Under the pieces are notes generated by a model that ran no database searches, was not told where the DNA came from, and saw only the letters and a program-made list of their open reading frames with translations. A stretch of DNA of 44,871 nt from RGIG4708 sp045633845. Its GTDB lineage: Bacteria > Bacillota > Clostridia > UMGS1810. This document shows positions 38,902-44,871 of this stretch, piece after piece. The translations under genes were made by a program, and so were the position numbers. Every line of letters begins with the position of its first letter. Within the stretch, counting starts at the first letter, position 1. The DNA lies in contig JAZQZC010000022.1 of assembly GCA_045633845.1 (NCBI GenBank), forward strand, positions 1 through 44,871, read 5' to 3'.

Positions 38902-39180
38902 TTATCTTGAATTTGTTGTTTTTCCACCTGCGTGACCTTTAAATGTTCTTGTAGGTGCAAATTCGCCCAATTTGTGGCCAACCATATCTTCGCTTACATA
39001 TACAGGCACATGTTTTCTGCCGTCGTGAACAGCGATTGTGTGACCAACCATATCTGGGTATATTGTAGACGGTCTTGACCAAGTTTTAACAACTCGTTTT
39101 TCACCGGCTTCGTTCATTTGAGCGATTCTTTTCATAAGTCTTTCGTCAACGAAAGGTCCTTTTTTAACTGATCTACCCAT
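38902..39180 (-). CDS. rpsS: 30S ribosomal protein S19
   Basis: 92 residues: MGRSVKKGPFVDERLMKR, RPSTIYPDMVGHTIAVHDGRKHVPVYVSEDMVGHKLGEFAPTRTFKGH. It forms the head with S13. Confidence 0.98.
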   Translation of the reverse strand: MGRSVKKGPFVDERLMKRIAQMNEAGEKRVVKTWSRPSTIYPDMVGHTIAVHDGRKHVPVYVSEDMVGHKLGEFAPTRTFKGHAGGKTTNSR

Positions 39181-39229
39181 TTTGTACCTCCTTATCAGAT
39201 TCTATGAGGCTGATAACATATAAATATGA

Positions 39230-40063
39230 TTATCTGCCGTTTCTCTTTTTAACAATATATTTGTTGCTCTGTTTGTTTTTCTTGCGGGTTTTGTAACCGA
39301 GTGTTGGTTTACCCCAAGGAGTAACAGGGCCCGGCATACCGATAGGTGATTTACCTTCACCACCACCGTGTGGGTGATCGCATGGGTTCATAACAACACC
39401 ACGTACGGTTGGTCTCCAACCCATATGACGTTTACGACCTGCTTTACCGATTGACACGTTTTCGTGGTCGATGTTACCTACCTGACCGATTGTAGCTCTG
39501 CATTCAAGCAATACCATTCTAACTTCACCTGAAGGAAGTCTTACCTGTGCATAGCCGTTTTCTTTAGCCATGAGCTGTGCGCTGTTGCCTGCAGCTCTTA
39601 CCATCTGACCGCCTCTTCCGGGGAACAATTCGATGTTGTGAATAATTGTACCAACAGGAATGTTCTTGATTGGGAGTGCGTTACCTGCTTTGATATCAGC
39701 ATCTGCGCCTGATCTTACAACATCGCCAACTTTAAGTCCGTGTGGAGCGAGAATGTAGCTCTTAACGCCGTCTTCGTACTGAATCAATGCGATGTTTGCG
39801 CTTCTGTTAGGATCGTATTCGATTGTCATAACAGTAGCATTTACATTATCTTTATTTCTCTTAAAATCAACTACTCTGTATTTTGTTCTGTTTCCGCCGC
39901 CTCTGTGACGAACTGTGATTCTACCGTATGAGTTTCTACCGGAGTGCTTTTTAAGCGGTTCCAACAAAGATTTCTCAGGTGCAACCTTTGAAAGTTCTTC
40001 GAATGTAGAAACAGTCATAAATCTGCGAGCAGGTGAAGTAGGATTAAATTTTCTTATTGCCAT
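39230..40063 (-). CDS. rplB: 50S ribosomal protein L2
   Basis: 277 residues. Central to subunit association and the peptidyl transferase centre. GRNSYGRITVRHRGGGNRTKYRVVDFKR near 43-70, and the key loop MNPCDHPHGGGEGKSPIG near 226, which includes the conserved histidine, are intact. Confidence 0.98.
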   Translation of the reverse strand: MAIRKFNPTSPARRFMTVSTFEELSKVAPEKSLLEPLKKHSGRNSYGRITVRHRGGGNRTKYRVVDFKRNKDNVNATVMTIEYDPNRSANIALIQYEDGVKSYILAPHGLKVGDVVRSGADADIKAGNALPIKNIPVGTIIHNIELFPGRGGQMVRAAGNSAQLMAKENGYAQVRLPSGEVRMVLLECRATIGQVGNIDHENVSIGKAGRKRHMGWRPTVRGVVMNPCDHPHGGGEGKSPIGMPGPVTPWGKPTLGYKTRKKNKQSNKYIVKKRNGR

Positions 40064-40083
40064 TCCTTTTCTCTCCTTTTCGA

Positions 40084-40374
40084 TTATGCCATTCCGTCAA
40101 AGAATTCTATAGTTTTGCTACCTTCTGTAAGCTTAACAATAGCCTTTTTGTAGTCAGGTCTTTTACCGGATGTAGCACCCATTCTTTTGATTTTACCTTG
40201 TACTCTGATTGTTGTAACTTTTTCAACCTTAACGCCGAAAATTTCTTCAACAGCTTTAGCTATTTCAATCTTGTTAGCATCCTTAGCAACAACAAATGTG
40301 TATTTTCTGTCTGCCAACTGATCCATGCTTTTTTCAGAGATTACCGGTTTGATAATGATATCGTGCTTATTCAT
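40084..40374 (-). CDS. rplW: 50S ribosomal protein L23
   Basis: 96 residues; docking site for trigger factor and SRP at the exit tunnel. MNKHDIIIKPVISEKS opens the protein, and VKVEKVTTIRVQGKIKRMG is the conserved loop. The start at ATG 40374 has GGAGG 9 nt upstream and overlaps the rplD stop by 8 nt; two earlier in-frame starts lie on or before the ribosome site. Confidence 0.96.
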   Translation of the reverse strand: MNKHDIIIKPVISEKSMDQLADRKYTFVVAKDANKIEIAKAVEEIFGVKVEKVTTIRVQGKIKRMGATSGKRPDYKKAIVKLTEGSKTIEFFDGMA

Positions 40375-40996
40375 TACCATACACCTCCTCAATCTTTGAT
40401 ACAGCGTCTTTAGTAATAACCATTACGTTATGTTTCAGTATATCATATACATTAAGGCTGCCCATAAATGTTGTTGTAACGCCTTCGATATTTCTTGCTG
40501 ATTTAACAACGTTATCGTTCTTTTCGTTTGTAACGATAAGAGCTGAAGAATCAACCTTAAGTGCGCCAAGCATTTCTGCAACCTGTTTTGTTTTGATTGC
40601 TTCAAAATCAATTGCATCAACAACGATGATTTCGTTATCAAGTACCTTTGCACTGAGTGCAGATTTAAGAGCAACTGCTTTGAGCTTTTTGTTTACAGAA
40701 TATCTGTAATCTCTTGGCTTAGGACCCAATGCGATACCGCCCTTGATCCACTGTGTAGCACGGATGCTACCCTGTCTTGCACGGCCTGTACCCTTTTGTC
40801 TCCAAGGCTTGATACCGCCGCCGCGAACTTCTGAACGTGTTTTTGTGCTCTGTGTACCCTGTCTCTGGTTTGCAAGATAGTTAGTAACTACCTGATGCAA
40901 AACTGAAGTTTTAACTTCCTGACCGAATACTGCATCGCTGAGTTCAATTTCGCCAATGTTATTTCCTTTTATATCATATAAAGCTACTTTAGGCAT
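40367..40996 (-). CDS. rplD: 50S ribosomal protein L4
   Basis: 209 residues: KVALYDIKGNNIGEIELSD, then the tunnel loop TRSEVRGGGIKPWRQKGTGRARQGSIRA near 53-80. L4 represses its own operon in gamma-proteobacteria by binding the S10 leader; the long leader here may serve a comparable purpose, which is inference. Confidence 0.98.
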   Translation of the reverse strand: MPKVALYDIKGNNIGEIELSDAVFGQEVKTSVLHQVVTNYLANQRQGTQSTKTRSEVRGGGIKPWRQKGTGRARQGSIRATQWIKGGIALGPKPRDYRYSVNKKLKAVALKSALSAKVLDNEIIVVDAIDFEAIKTKQVAEMLGALKVDSSALIVTNEKNDNVVKSARNIEGVTTTFMGSLNVYDILKHNVMVITKDAVSKIEEVYGNE

Positions 40997-41020
40997 CTGT
41001 TAGTTCCTCCTTTCATCAAA

Positions 41021-41650
41021 TTACGCTTTAACACTGTTTTTGATTGTCAAGATGCCGCCTTTAGGGCCCGGAACCGCACCTTTAACAAGGATAAGGTTTT
41101 TCTCAACATCAACTTTAACAATGTTCAAATTCTGAACAGTAACCTGTTCAACACCCATGTGGCCAGGGAGCCTTTTGTTCTTCATAACTCTTGAAGGAGT
41201 TGAACATGCGCCCATAGAACCAACGCCTCTGTGATAACCGGAACCGTGTGACATAGGACCTCTGTGTGTGCCCCATCTTTTTACAGTACCTGCATATCCG
41301 TGACCTTTGCTGATGCCAGTTACATCAACCTTGTCGCCTTCTGCGAATACTTCTGCGGTGATAACCGAACCAACCTCGTAAGCCGAATCGTCATCAAGTC
41401 TGAATTCCCTAAGGTGTTTTTTGTTTTCAACACCTGCTTTTGCGAAGTGACCCTTCATAGGTTTTGTAACGTGCTTTTCTTTAACATCGCCAAAACCTAC
41501 CTGAATAGCATTGTAGCCATCATTTTCTACAGTTTTTTTCTGAACAACGGTAACAGGGCCTGCTTCAACAACTGTAACAGGGATTACAACGCCGTCTTCT
41601 GTAAAAAGCTGTGTCATTCCGATTTTCTTTCCTAAAATTGCTTTTTGCAT
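41021..41650 (-). CDS. rplC: 50S ribosomal protein L3
   Basis: 209 residues: MQKAILGKKIGMTQLFTEDGVVIPVTVVEAGP at the N-terminus and the peptidyl-transferase-reaching loop KGHGYAGTVKRWGTHRGPMSHGS near 119-141. The glutamine methylated in E. coli lies in the following GYHRGVGSMGACSTPSRVMKNK region, but is not at the same place here. Confidence 0.97.
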   Translation of the reverse strand: MQKAILGKKIGMTQLFTEDGVVIPVTVVEAGPVTVVQKKTVENDGYNAIQVGFGDVKEKHVTKPMKGHFAKAGVENKKHLREFRLDDDSAYEVGSVITAEVFAEGDKVDVTGISKGHGYAGTVKRWGTHRGPMSHGSGYHRGVGSMGACSTPSRVMKNKRLPGHMGVEQVTVQNLNIVKVDVEKNLILVKGAVPGPKGGILTIKNSVKA

Positions 41651-41754
41651 TTCTTTTTTCCTCCTATTTGGTTATTGGTTGAGAGCTTAAGGCCTCCCAA
41701 CATGACCTGCTGCTTTGAGATGCAGCATAAAAGCAAACTTAATTTGCTTTGCGA
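41651..41754 (-). promoter_or_regulatory. rpsJ-rplC spacer with two hairpins
   Basis: 104 nt, long for this operon. Leftward, an 8-bp stem AAAGCAAA/TTTGCTTT (41730-41750) just after the rpsJ stop is followed by TTTTA, like a weak terminator. A second stem TGCTGC/GCAGCA (41708-41727) follows, then the rplC ribosome site. It may tune rplC and downstream output. Confidence 0.45.
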
Positions 41755-42069
41755 TTACGCCTGCTTGATTTCGATATCAACGCCTGTAGGCAATGATAAT
41801 TTGAGCAGTGTATCGATTGTTTTTGGTGTAGGTTCCAAAATGTCGATAAGTCTTTTGTGAGTTCTCATTTCAAACTGTTCACGACTATCTTTGTACTTGT
41901 GTACCGCTCTGAGGATTGTGATAACCTCTTTTTTTGTAGGGAGCGGAATAGGACCTGCAACCTTTGCACCTGTTCTCTCAGCAGTTTCAACAATCTTTTT
42001 TGCTGACTGATCGATTAACTGGTGGTCATAAGCTTTGAGCTTAATTCTGATTTTCTGACTGTTAGCCAT
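41755..42069 (-). CDS. rpsJ: 30S ribosomal protein S10
   Basis: 104 residues: IRIKLKAYDHQLIDQSAKKIVETAERTGAKVAGPIPLPTKKEV, THKRLIDILEPTPKTIDTLLKLSLPTGVDIEIK. It is also the antitermination factor NusE. It is the first gene of the superoperon, with GGAGGG 8 nt upstream of ATG 42069 and a promoter and leader about 250 nt long. Confidence 0.98.
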   Translation of the reverse strand: MANSQKIRIKLKAYDHQLIDQSAKKIVETAERTGAKVAGPIPLPTKKEVITILRAVHKYKDSREQFEMRTHKRLIDILEPTPKTIDTLLKLSLPTGVDIEIKQA

Positions 42070-42119
42070 TAATAGTACCCTCCTAACTTAACGTATTTTT
42101 GGTGCCATCCGGCAGTCAT

Positions 42120-42146
42120 AAAAAACTCACACTAAACCGTGTGTGT
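42120..42146 (-). terminator. Attenuator-like hairpin upstream of rpsJ
   Basis: Leftward, CACAC-type 5-7 bp stem (GTGTGTG at 42139-42145 with CTCACAC at 42126-42132, loop of 6) followed by six T at 42120-42125. It lies about 50 nt before the rpsJ start, downstream of the promoter. A second, stronger hairpin CCCTCGGTA/TACCGTGGG with TTTTAT after it lies at 42168-42193. Confidence 0.55.
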
Positions 42147-42320
42147 CGTACCCTATGCATTATAAAACCCACGGTAAATTGGTCTACCGAGGGCATAATA
42201 CACCTGTAAAATGTACTGTGACTCTGCCGCCCGAGTTCATGATTCGGACATTCTCCGCAGAAATTGAACAACCATGCGGTGTTCGGTAACCTCCTGCATC
42301 ATCGTATGTCATGCCACGCT
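42147..42320 (-). promoter_or_regulatory. Long leader of the ribosomal superoperon
   Basis: Structured 5' leader between the rpsJ promoter and the attenuator. It contains AGGAGG at about 42288, followed 14 nt later by ATG and a 12-codon open frame (MVVQFLRRMSES), then several hairpins, including the stem at 42168-42193. It may respond to a ribosomal protein such as L4, but no known leader family was recognised with certainty. Confidence 0.5.
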
Positions 42321-42326
42321 TTTTCA

Positions 42327-42355
42327 ATTATACAGCATAAACCCTGATTTTGCAA
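42327..42355 (-). promoter_or_regulatory. rpsJ superoperon promoter
   Basis: Leftward TTGCAA (42350-42355) and TATAAT (42327-42332) with a 17-nt spacer. This is the only clear promoter before 31 co-directional genes. Confidence 0.85.
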
Positions 42356-42359
42356 GCAT

Positions 42360-42553
42360 TTTTTGTGTTTTTTACTATCATTTTGAAATTTCGTAAAAAA
42401 TATACATATAACTTTGCAATCTTAGTGTTTTTCATAGTGATTTTATACAAAATATACAGTAAGAATTAGCAAAACACAACAAATTGTATTTTATTATATA
42501 TAATAGTAGAAATAAGGTTTGCAAGTCTAATATTACGACTTGACAAAATTAAA
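42360..42553. other. AT-rich spacer
   Basis: About 190 nt of AT-rich DNA with a TATTATATATAATA palindrome near 42490-42505 and no open frame of interest. It may hold upstream promoter (UP) elements for the ribosomal promoter. Confidence 0.35.
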
Positions 42554-42687
42554 GGGTGCAGAAAAATATCACAGGTCGGACAAACAGAAGGTAGCAGGTC
42601 AATTGACCTGCTACCCGTAAGCCCGAAGGCGTATGTGTATACGCCGAGTTGGTTATGTTTGTTCGAGATGTGCATTTTTATGTGCCC
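42554..42687. ncRNA. Three-way-junction fold after xerD, unassigned
   Basis: A nested, nearly closed fold starting 4 nt from the xerD stop codon. The outer helix pairs 42554-42573 with 42669-42687 with few mismatches. P1 has 11 bp (42576-42586 with 42656-42666). P2 is a perfect 26-bp palindrome at 42590-42615 (GGTAGCAGGTC arms). P3 is GGCGTAT-GTGT-ATACGCC at 42628-42645. Leftward, T-rich sequence (TTTAATTTTG) follows, so it may be the xerD 3' end and terminator, or an independent RNA. It was not recognised as a known family. Confidence 0.5.
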
Positions 42688-42691
42688 ATAG

Positions 42692-43579
42692 TTACGCCCT
42701 TGGGTGGGCCTTGTTATATACTTCGCGGATGCGATTTTTTACAAGCTTTGTATATACCTGTGTTGAGGATATATCCTTGTGCCCCATCATTTCCTGCACA
42801 GATGCAAGGTCGGCACCGTTTTCGATTAAATGTGCTGCAAAGGAATGCCTCAGTGTATGAGGTGTTATATCTCCGCTGATTTGTGCCCTTTTTGCATATT
42901 CCTTAATAAGCTTCCAAAATCCCTGACGTGTGAGTCTTGAGCCGTTGCAATTTACAAACAATGCAGCTTCGCCGCCATCGCACATACCATCTCTTACCTT
43001 GCCCAGATATGCCTTAAGTGCTGCTACCGCAACGTGACCTAGAGGTATTATCCGTGCAGAATGTTGATTTGCACATCTTATATAACCAAGATTTATATCT
43101 ACATCATCTATGTCGAGAGAAATAAGCTCCGACACCTTTATGCCTGTTGCGTATATAAGCTCAAGCATAGCTTTATCTCTTATGCATTTGCTGTTTTGCG
43201 GAATTATGCTCTCGGGTGAACAAAGCAAGCGTTCAACCTCTTCGCTTGAAAGTATGTACGGAAGCTTTTTTTCCTGCTTTGGTGCTTCGAGGTTGTATGC
43301 AGGGTTTACTGATACAAAATCCTTAAGAATAAGATAATTATAAAATGCCCGAACCGACGCAAGACTACGCGACACCGAGGCAGAAGCTCTGCCGTTTTTT
43401 TGCATAGAGTGCATATATGTAATTATATGAGTTTTTGTAATTCTTGCCACATCAAGAGAGTTAACGGAAATATATTCGCCAAACTGTTTGATATCTCTTG
43501 TATATGACTGAAGTGTATTTGCAGACACCTTTTTTTCATTTTGGAGGTACGCTACAAATTCACACATAAGCGTATTCAT
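42692..43579 (-). CDS. xerD: XerD-like tyrosine recombinase, altered active site
   Basis: 295 residues with an N-terminal SAM-like core-binding domain (about 1-90) and a C-terminal catalytic domain. HTLRHSF (H241, R244), H267 in MMGHKD and the nucleophile Y276 in TQVYTKL are present. The first catalytic arginine, normally in ATGLRVSEL, is Lys148 (ATGIKVSEL), and the usual GKGxK beta-hairpin lysine segment is replaced by CANQHSARIIP. Position after spoIIM is the normal xerD site in Firmicutes. Activity at dif is therefore uncertain; it may be a lineage-specific variant. The start at ATG 43579 follows GGGATGG. Confidence 0.85.
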   Translation of the reverse strand: MNTLMCEFVAYLQNEKKVSANTLQSYTRDIKQFGEYISVNSLDVARITKTHIITYMHSMQKNGRASASVSRSLASVRAFYNYLILKDFVSVNPAYNLEAPKQEKKLPYILSSEEVERLLCSPESIIPQNSKCIRDKAMLELIYATGIKVSELISLDIDDVDINLGYIRCANQHSARIIPLGHVAVAALKAYLGKVRDGMCDGGEAALFVNCNGSRLTRQGFWKLIKEYAKRAQISGDITPHTLRHSFAAHLIENGADLASVQEMMGHKDISSTQVYTKLVKNRIREVYNKAHPRA

Positions 43580-43650
43580 CAAACCATCCCTTTATCATCA
43601 GTAAGCGGCAGTGCCGCATCCATTTCGCTCATCGAAATTATATGTAACAT

Positions 43651-44241
43651 CTATGCTGTAAAGAAATCAATAAAAATCGGAAGCAGCAGCCCTTCGATAC
43701 AGCTTCCCACACACAAAATGCCGTATGCCCCCACAAGCATTACCGGAAGCGAAAATCCGTTTGCGCGCAAGCCAGTGTTTTTTGAGCGGGCAATTGCATA
43801 CCTTGACGTAAGCACAAAAAGTCCTATGTACACAGGCATTGCAATAACATAAGACACAAGTGATGACACAAATGTCAGCACAATTCCCCTGAGCCCGAAG
43901 TTGCCGCACAAAAAGCTAACAGAAAAACCAAGCTGATATCCGCGTATGCCAAGCGTAAAAGCCGAAACAGGAATGAGGCATATGTTGTGGGCACACAAGC
44001 CCATTATGGCAACCGGCTTGATGTGGTTGAGGCTTTCGCTTGCAACAATATCCCAAAAGCTTACGGTATTTACCGAATTTGGTGACACCATACCCGAAAG
44101 ACTGTTTTTTAGTTCGGTTGCATCTGCCGCACCCATATTTGCAGCCACAATACTACCTGCTATAATGCCGACACAAAAAACCGACATTCCTGCACAAAGC
44201 AAAGCAAAATTTTTATTGATAAAGCCTTTAAGTAAATTCAT
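43651..44241 (-). CDS. spoIIM: Stage II sporulation protein M
   Basis: Membrane component of the SpoIIDMP engulfment complex in the mother cell. 196 residues with about five hydrophobic segments: the first near 12-34, ALLCAGMSVFCVGIIAGSIVA, then GLCAHNICLIPVSAFTLGIRGYQLG with the family NI...GI pattern. The start at ATG 44241 gives MNLLKGFINKN; ATG 44259 in frame is the alternative but lies directly after a T-run hairpin. It probably precedes xerD in one transcript. No fur gene lies between, unlike in Bacillus. Confidence 0.9.
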   Translation of the reverse strand: MNLLKGFINKNFALLCAGMSVFCVGIIAGSIVAANMGAADATELKNSLSGMVSPNSVNTVSFWDIVASESLNHIKPVAIMGLCAHNICLIPVSAFTLGIRGYQLGFSVSFLCGNFGLRGIVLTFVSSLVSYVIAMPVYIGLFVLTSRYAIARSKNTGLRANGFSLPVMLVGAYGILCVGSCIEGLLLPIFIDFFTA

Positions 44242-44259
44242 AACTTGTACCTGTTGCAT

Positions 44260-44281
44260 AAAAAAGCGGCTGCGCCGCCGC
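44260..44281 (-). terminator. GC-rich hairpin with T-run before spoIIM
   Basis: Leftward, GCGGC-ggcgca-GCCGC (44266-44281) followed by six T (44260-44265), only 19 nt from the spoIIM start. It has the form of an intrinsic terminator, but no gene ends nearby on that strand within the window. Confidence 0.6.
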
Positions 44282-44627
44282 AGTTTTGCCCATCAAAATC
44301 ACGACATTAATGTGTGGACAAAAACACTATGCAAATTCCCATAAACAAAATATACATATAATTTATATGCACACAGGTTATAAAATTATGTTACCCTGCC
44401 GCATTTGGCAAAAACAGCCGAAAATGCGGTGCACGTTGAATTATACCACATCAAAAAATAAAAATCAATGGTTATTTTTTAATCATTTATGTAAATCTGA
44501 CCCTTGTTTTTTAGTAAAAAACACATTTTACACAAAATGTAGTTTTTGTATATATTTTTTATCACAATATGTTGACAACAAAAAATTTTAAAAAATTTTT
44601 TGATTTTTGTAATTTTGGTTTTAAGCA
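44282..44627. other. AT-rich spacer upstream of spoIIM
   Basis: No gene is recognised. Two hairpins are visible: CCGCATTT...AAATGCGG near 44399-44429, and AAAAAC-ACATTTT-acac-AAAATGT-GTTTTT near 44517-44547. A mother-cell sigma factor site is expected, and GCATATAAAT near 44360 on the leftward strand is a weak candidate for a sigma-E -10. Confidence 0.35.
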
Positions 44628-44662
44628 GTGACAGATGGGGACGTTCGCATGACAAACGGGGA
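44628..44662. repeat. Palindromic repeat fragments
   Basis: Left half of a TGACAG-type copy (GTGACAGATGGGGACGTTCGCA), then a TGACAAACGGGG left foot, without right arms. Confidence 0.65.
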
Positions 44663-44718
44663 TGTTTTGACAAATGGGGATGTTCGTGCTTGCACGTGCG
44701 TCCCCATTTGTTGAAACA
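44663..44718. repeat. Palindromic repeat, complete
   Basis: Outer arms TGTTTTGACAAATGGGGA and TCCCCATTTGTTGAAACA, internal loop ATGTT opposite TGCGT, inner arm CGTGC-TT-GCACG. Confidence 0.92.
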
Positions 44719-44726
44719 TTCAATTA

Positions 44727-44765
44727 TGACAGACAGAGGACGCTTGCACAACAAACGAGGATGTT
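44727..44765. repeat. Palindromic repeat fragments
   Basis: TGACAGACAGAGGACGCTTGCA, then ACAACAAACGAGGATGTTCG: trimmed pieces of TGACAG and TGACAAACG copies joined head to tail. Confidence 0.55.
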
Positions 44766-44818
44766 CGCATGACAACGGGGACATTCCTCGCAAGAGGTGT
44801 GTCCTCGGTTGTTGTGCG
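44766..44818. repeat. Palindromic repeat, complete
   Basis: TGACAACG type with feet CGCATGACAACG and CGGTTGTTGTGCG, internal loop ACATT opposite TGTGT, inner arm CCTC-GCAA-GAGG. Confidence 0.92.
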
Positions 44819-44830
44819 AGAAATGACAAA

Positions 44831-44871
44831 AGTGACAGATGGGGACGCACCTTTTGCAAAGGAACTTCCCC
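44831..44871. repeat. Palindromic repeat cut by window end
   Basis: AGTGACAGATGGGGACGCACC, inner arm CCTTT-TGC-AAAGG, AACTTCCCC: a TGACAG-type copy whose right foot lies beyond the window. Confidence 0.85.

Noticed and set aside
42485..42512. Possible dif site (AT-rich palindrome near xerD)
   Set aside because: The palindrome TATTATATATAATA lacks the two 11-bp arms with a 6-bp centre, and ribosomal genes usually lie far from the terminus.
4397..44871. CRISPR array, because similar units recur
   Set aside because: Units are self-palindromic, differ in type and orientation, have no regular unique spacers, and no cas genes are present.

Overview
The window is chromosomal DNA of a spore-forming, low-GC Gram-positive anaerobe of the class Clostridia (Bacillota). 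This rests on the Firmicute order of the S10-spc-alpha ribosomal protein genes, a glmS ribozyme, a lysine riboswitch, sporulation genes (spoIIM, gerW/ytfJ, a DacF-type carboxypeptidase), an M50 peptidase-scpA-scpB-DUF2953-gerW run, zinc-type S14 and L36, and an adenylate kinase with a four-cysteine lid. Genus cannot be read from the sequence.

Layout. 1-4305: membrane pyrophosphatase hppA, Mrp ATPase, and an ImmA/IrrE-type peptidase with its XRE regulator, all leftward. 4680-9235: DNA polymerase IV, an acyl-ACP thioesterase and glmS behind its ribozyme. 9607-13397: a complete lysine-branch operon dapA-lysC-lysA with consensus promoter, lysine riboswitch and terminator. 13656-17619: a heterodimeric ABC exporter pair, split by a 276-bp MITE-like element. 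17745-22114: the chromosome-segregation and sporulation cluster. 22431-24685: a small phage-like regulatory island (two XRE-S24 repressors, a double zinc-ribbon protein, a small Cys-rich protein). 24929-26233: a GH13 glycosidase. 26527-42069: the unbroken ribosomal superoperon from rpsJ to rplQ, read leftward, including secY, adk, map, a KOW protein, infA, rpmJ and rpoA. 42692-44241: xerD and spoIIM.

The most unusual content is non-coding. About 30 copies or fragments of one family of roughly 50-bp palindromic repeats fill eight intergenic regions. Each is a hairpin with an outer arm, a conserved mismatched internal loop, and an inner arm. The outer arm varies widely but its two halves stay complementary (TGACAG, TGACAAACG, TGACAACG, AACCACTTG, AACCAAACG and others), while the internal loop ACRCA/AAYRT is kept. 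Outer and inner modules are shuffled between copies, copies are nested, and two have arms that look like terminators at convergent gene ends. No transposase for them lies in the window. A second element family, 15626-15901 and 24008-24109, has 24-bp ends bounded by TA and one copy supplies the stop codon of an ABC exporter gene.

Other points: a three-way-junction RNA fold directly after xerD; a XerD lacking its first catalytic arginine; an S24 repressor with Lys replaced by Arg in its catalytic dyad; divergent promoters with palindromic operators in their spacers; a strong promoter antisense to that repressor; attenuator-like hairpins ahead of hppA, rpsJ, rplC and spoIIM; and start codons TTG or GTG for several ribosomal operon genes.
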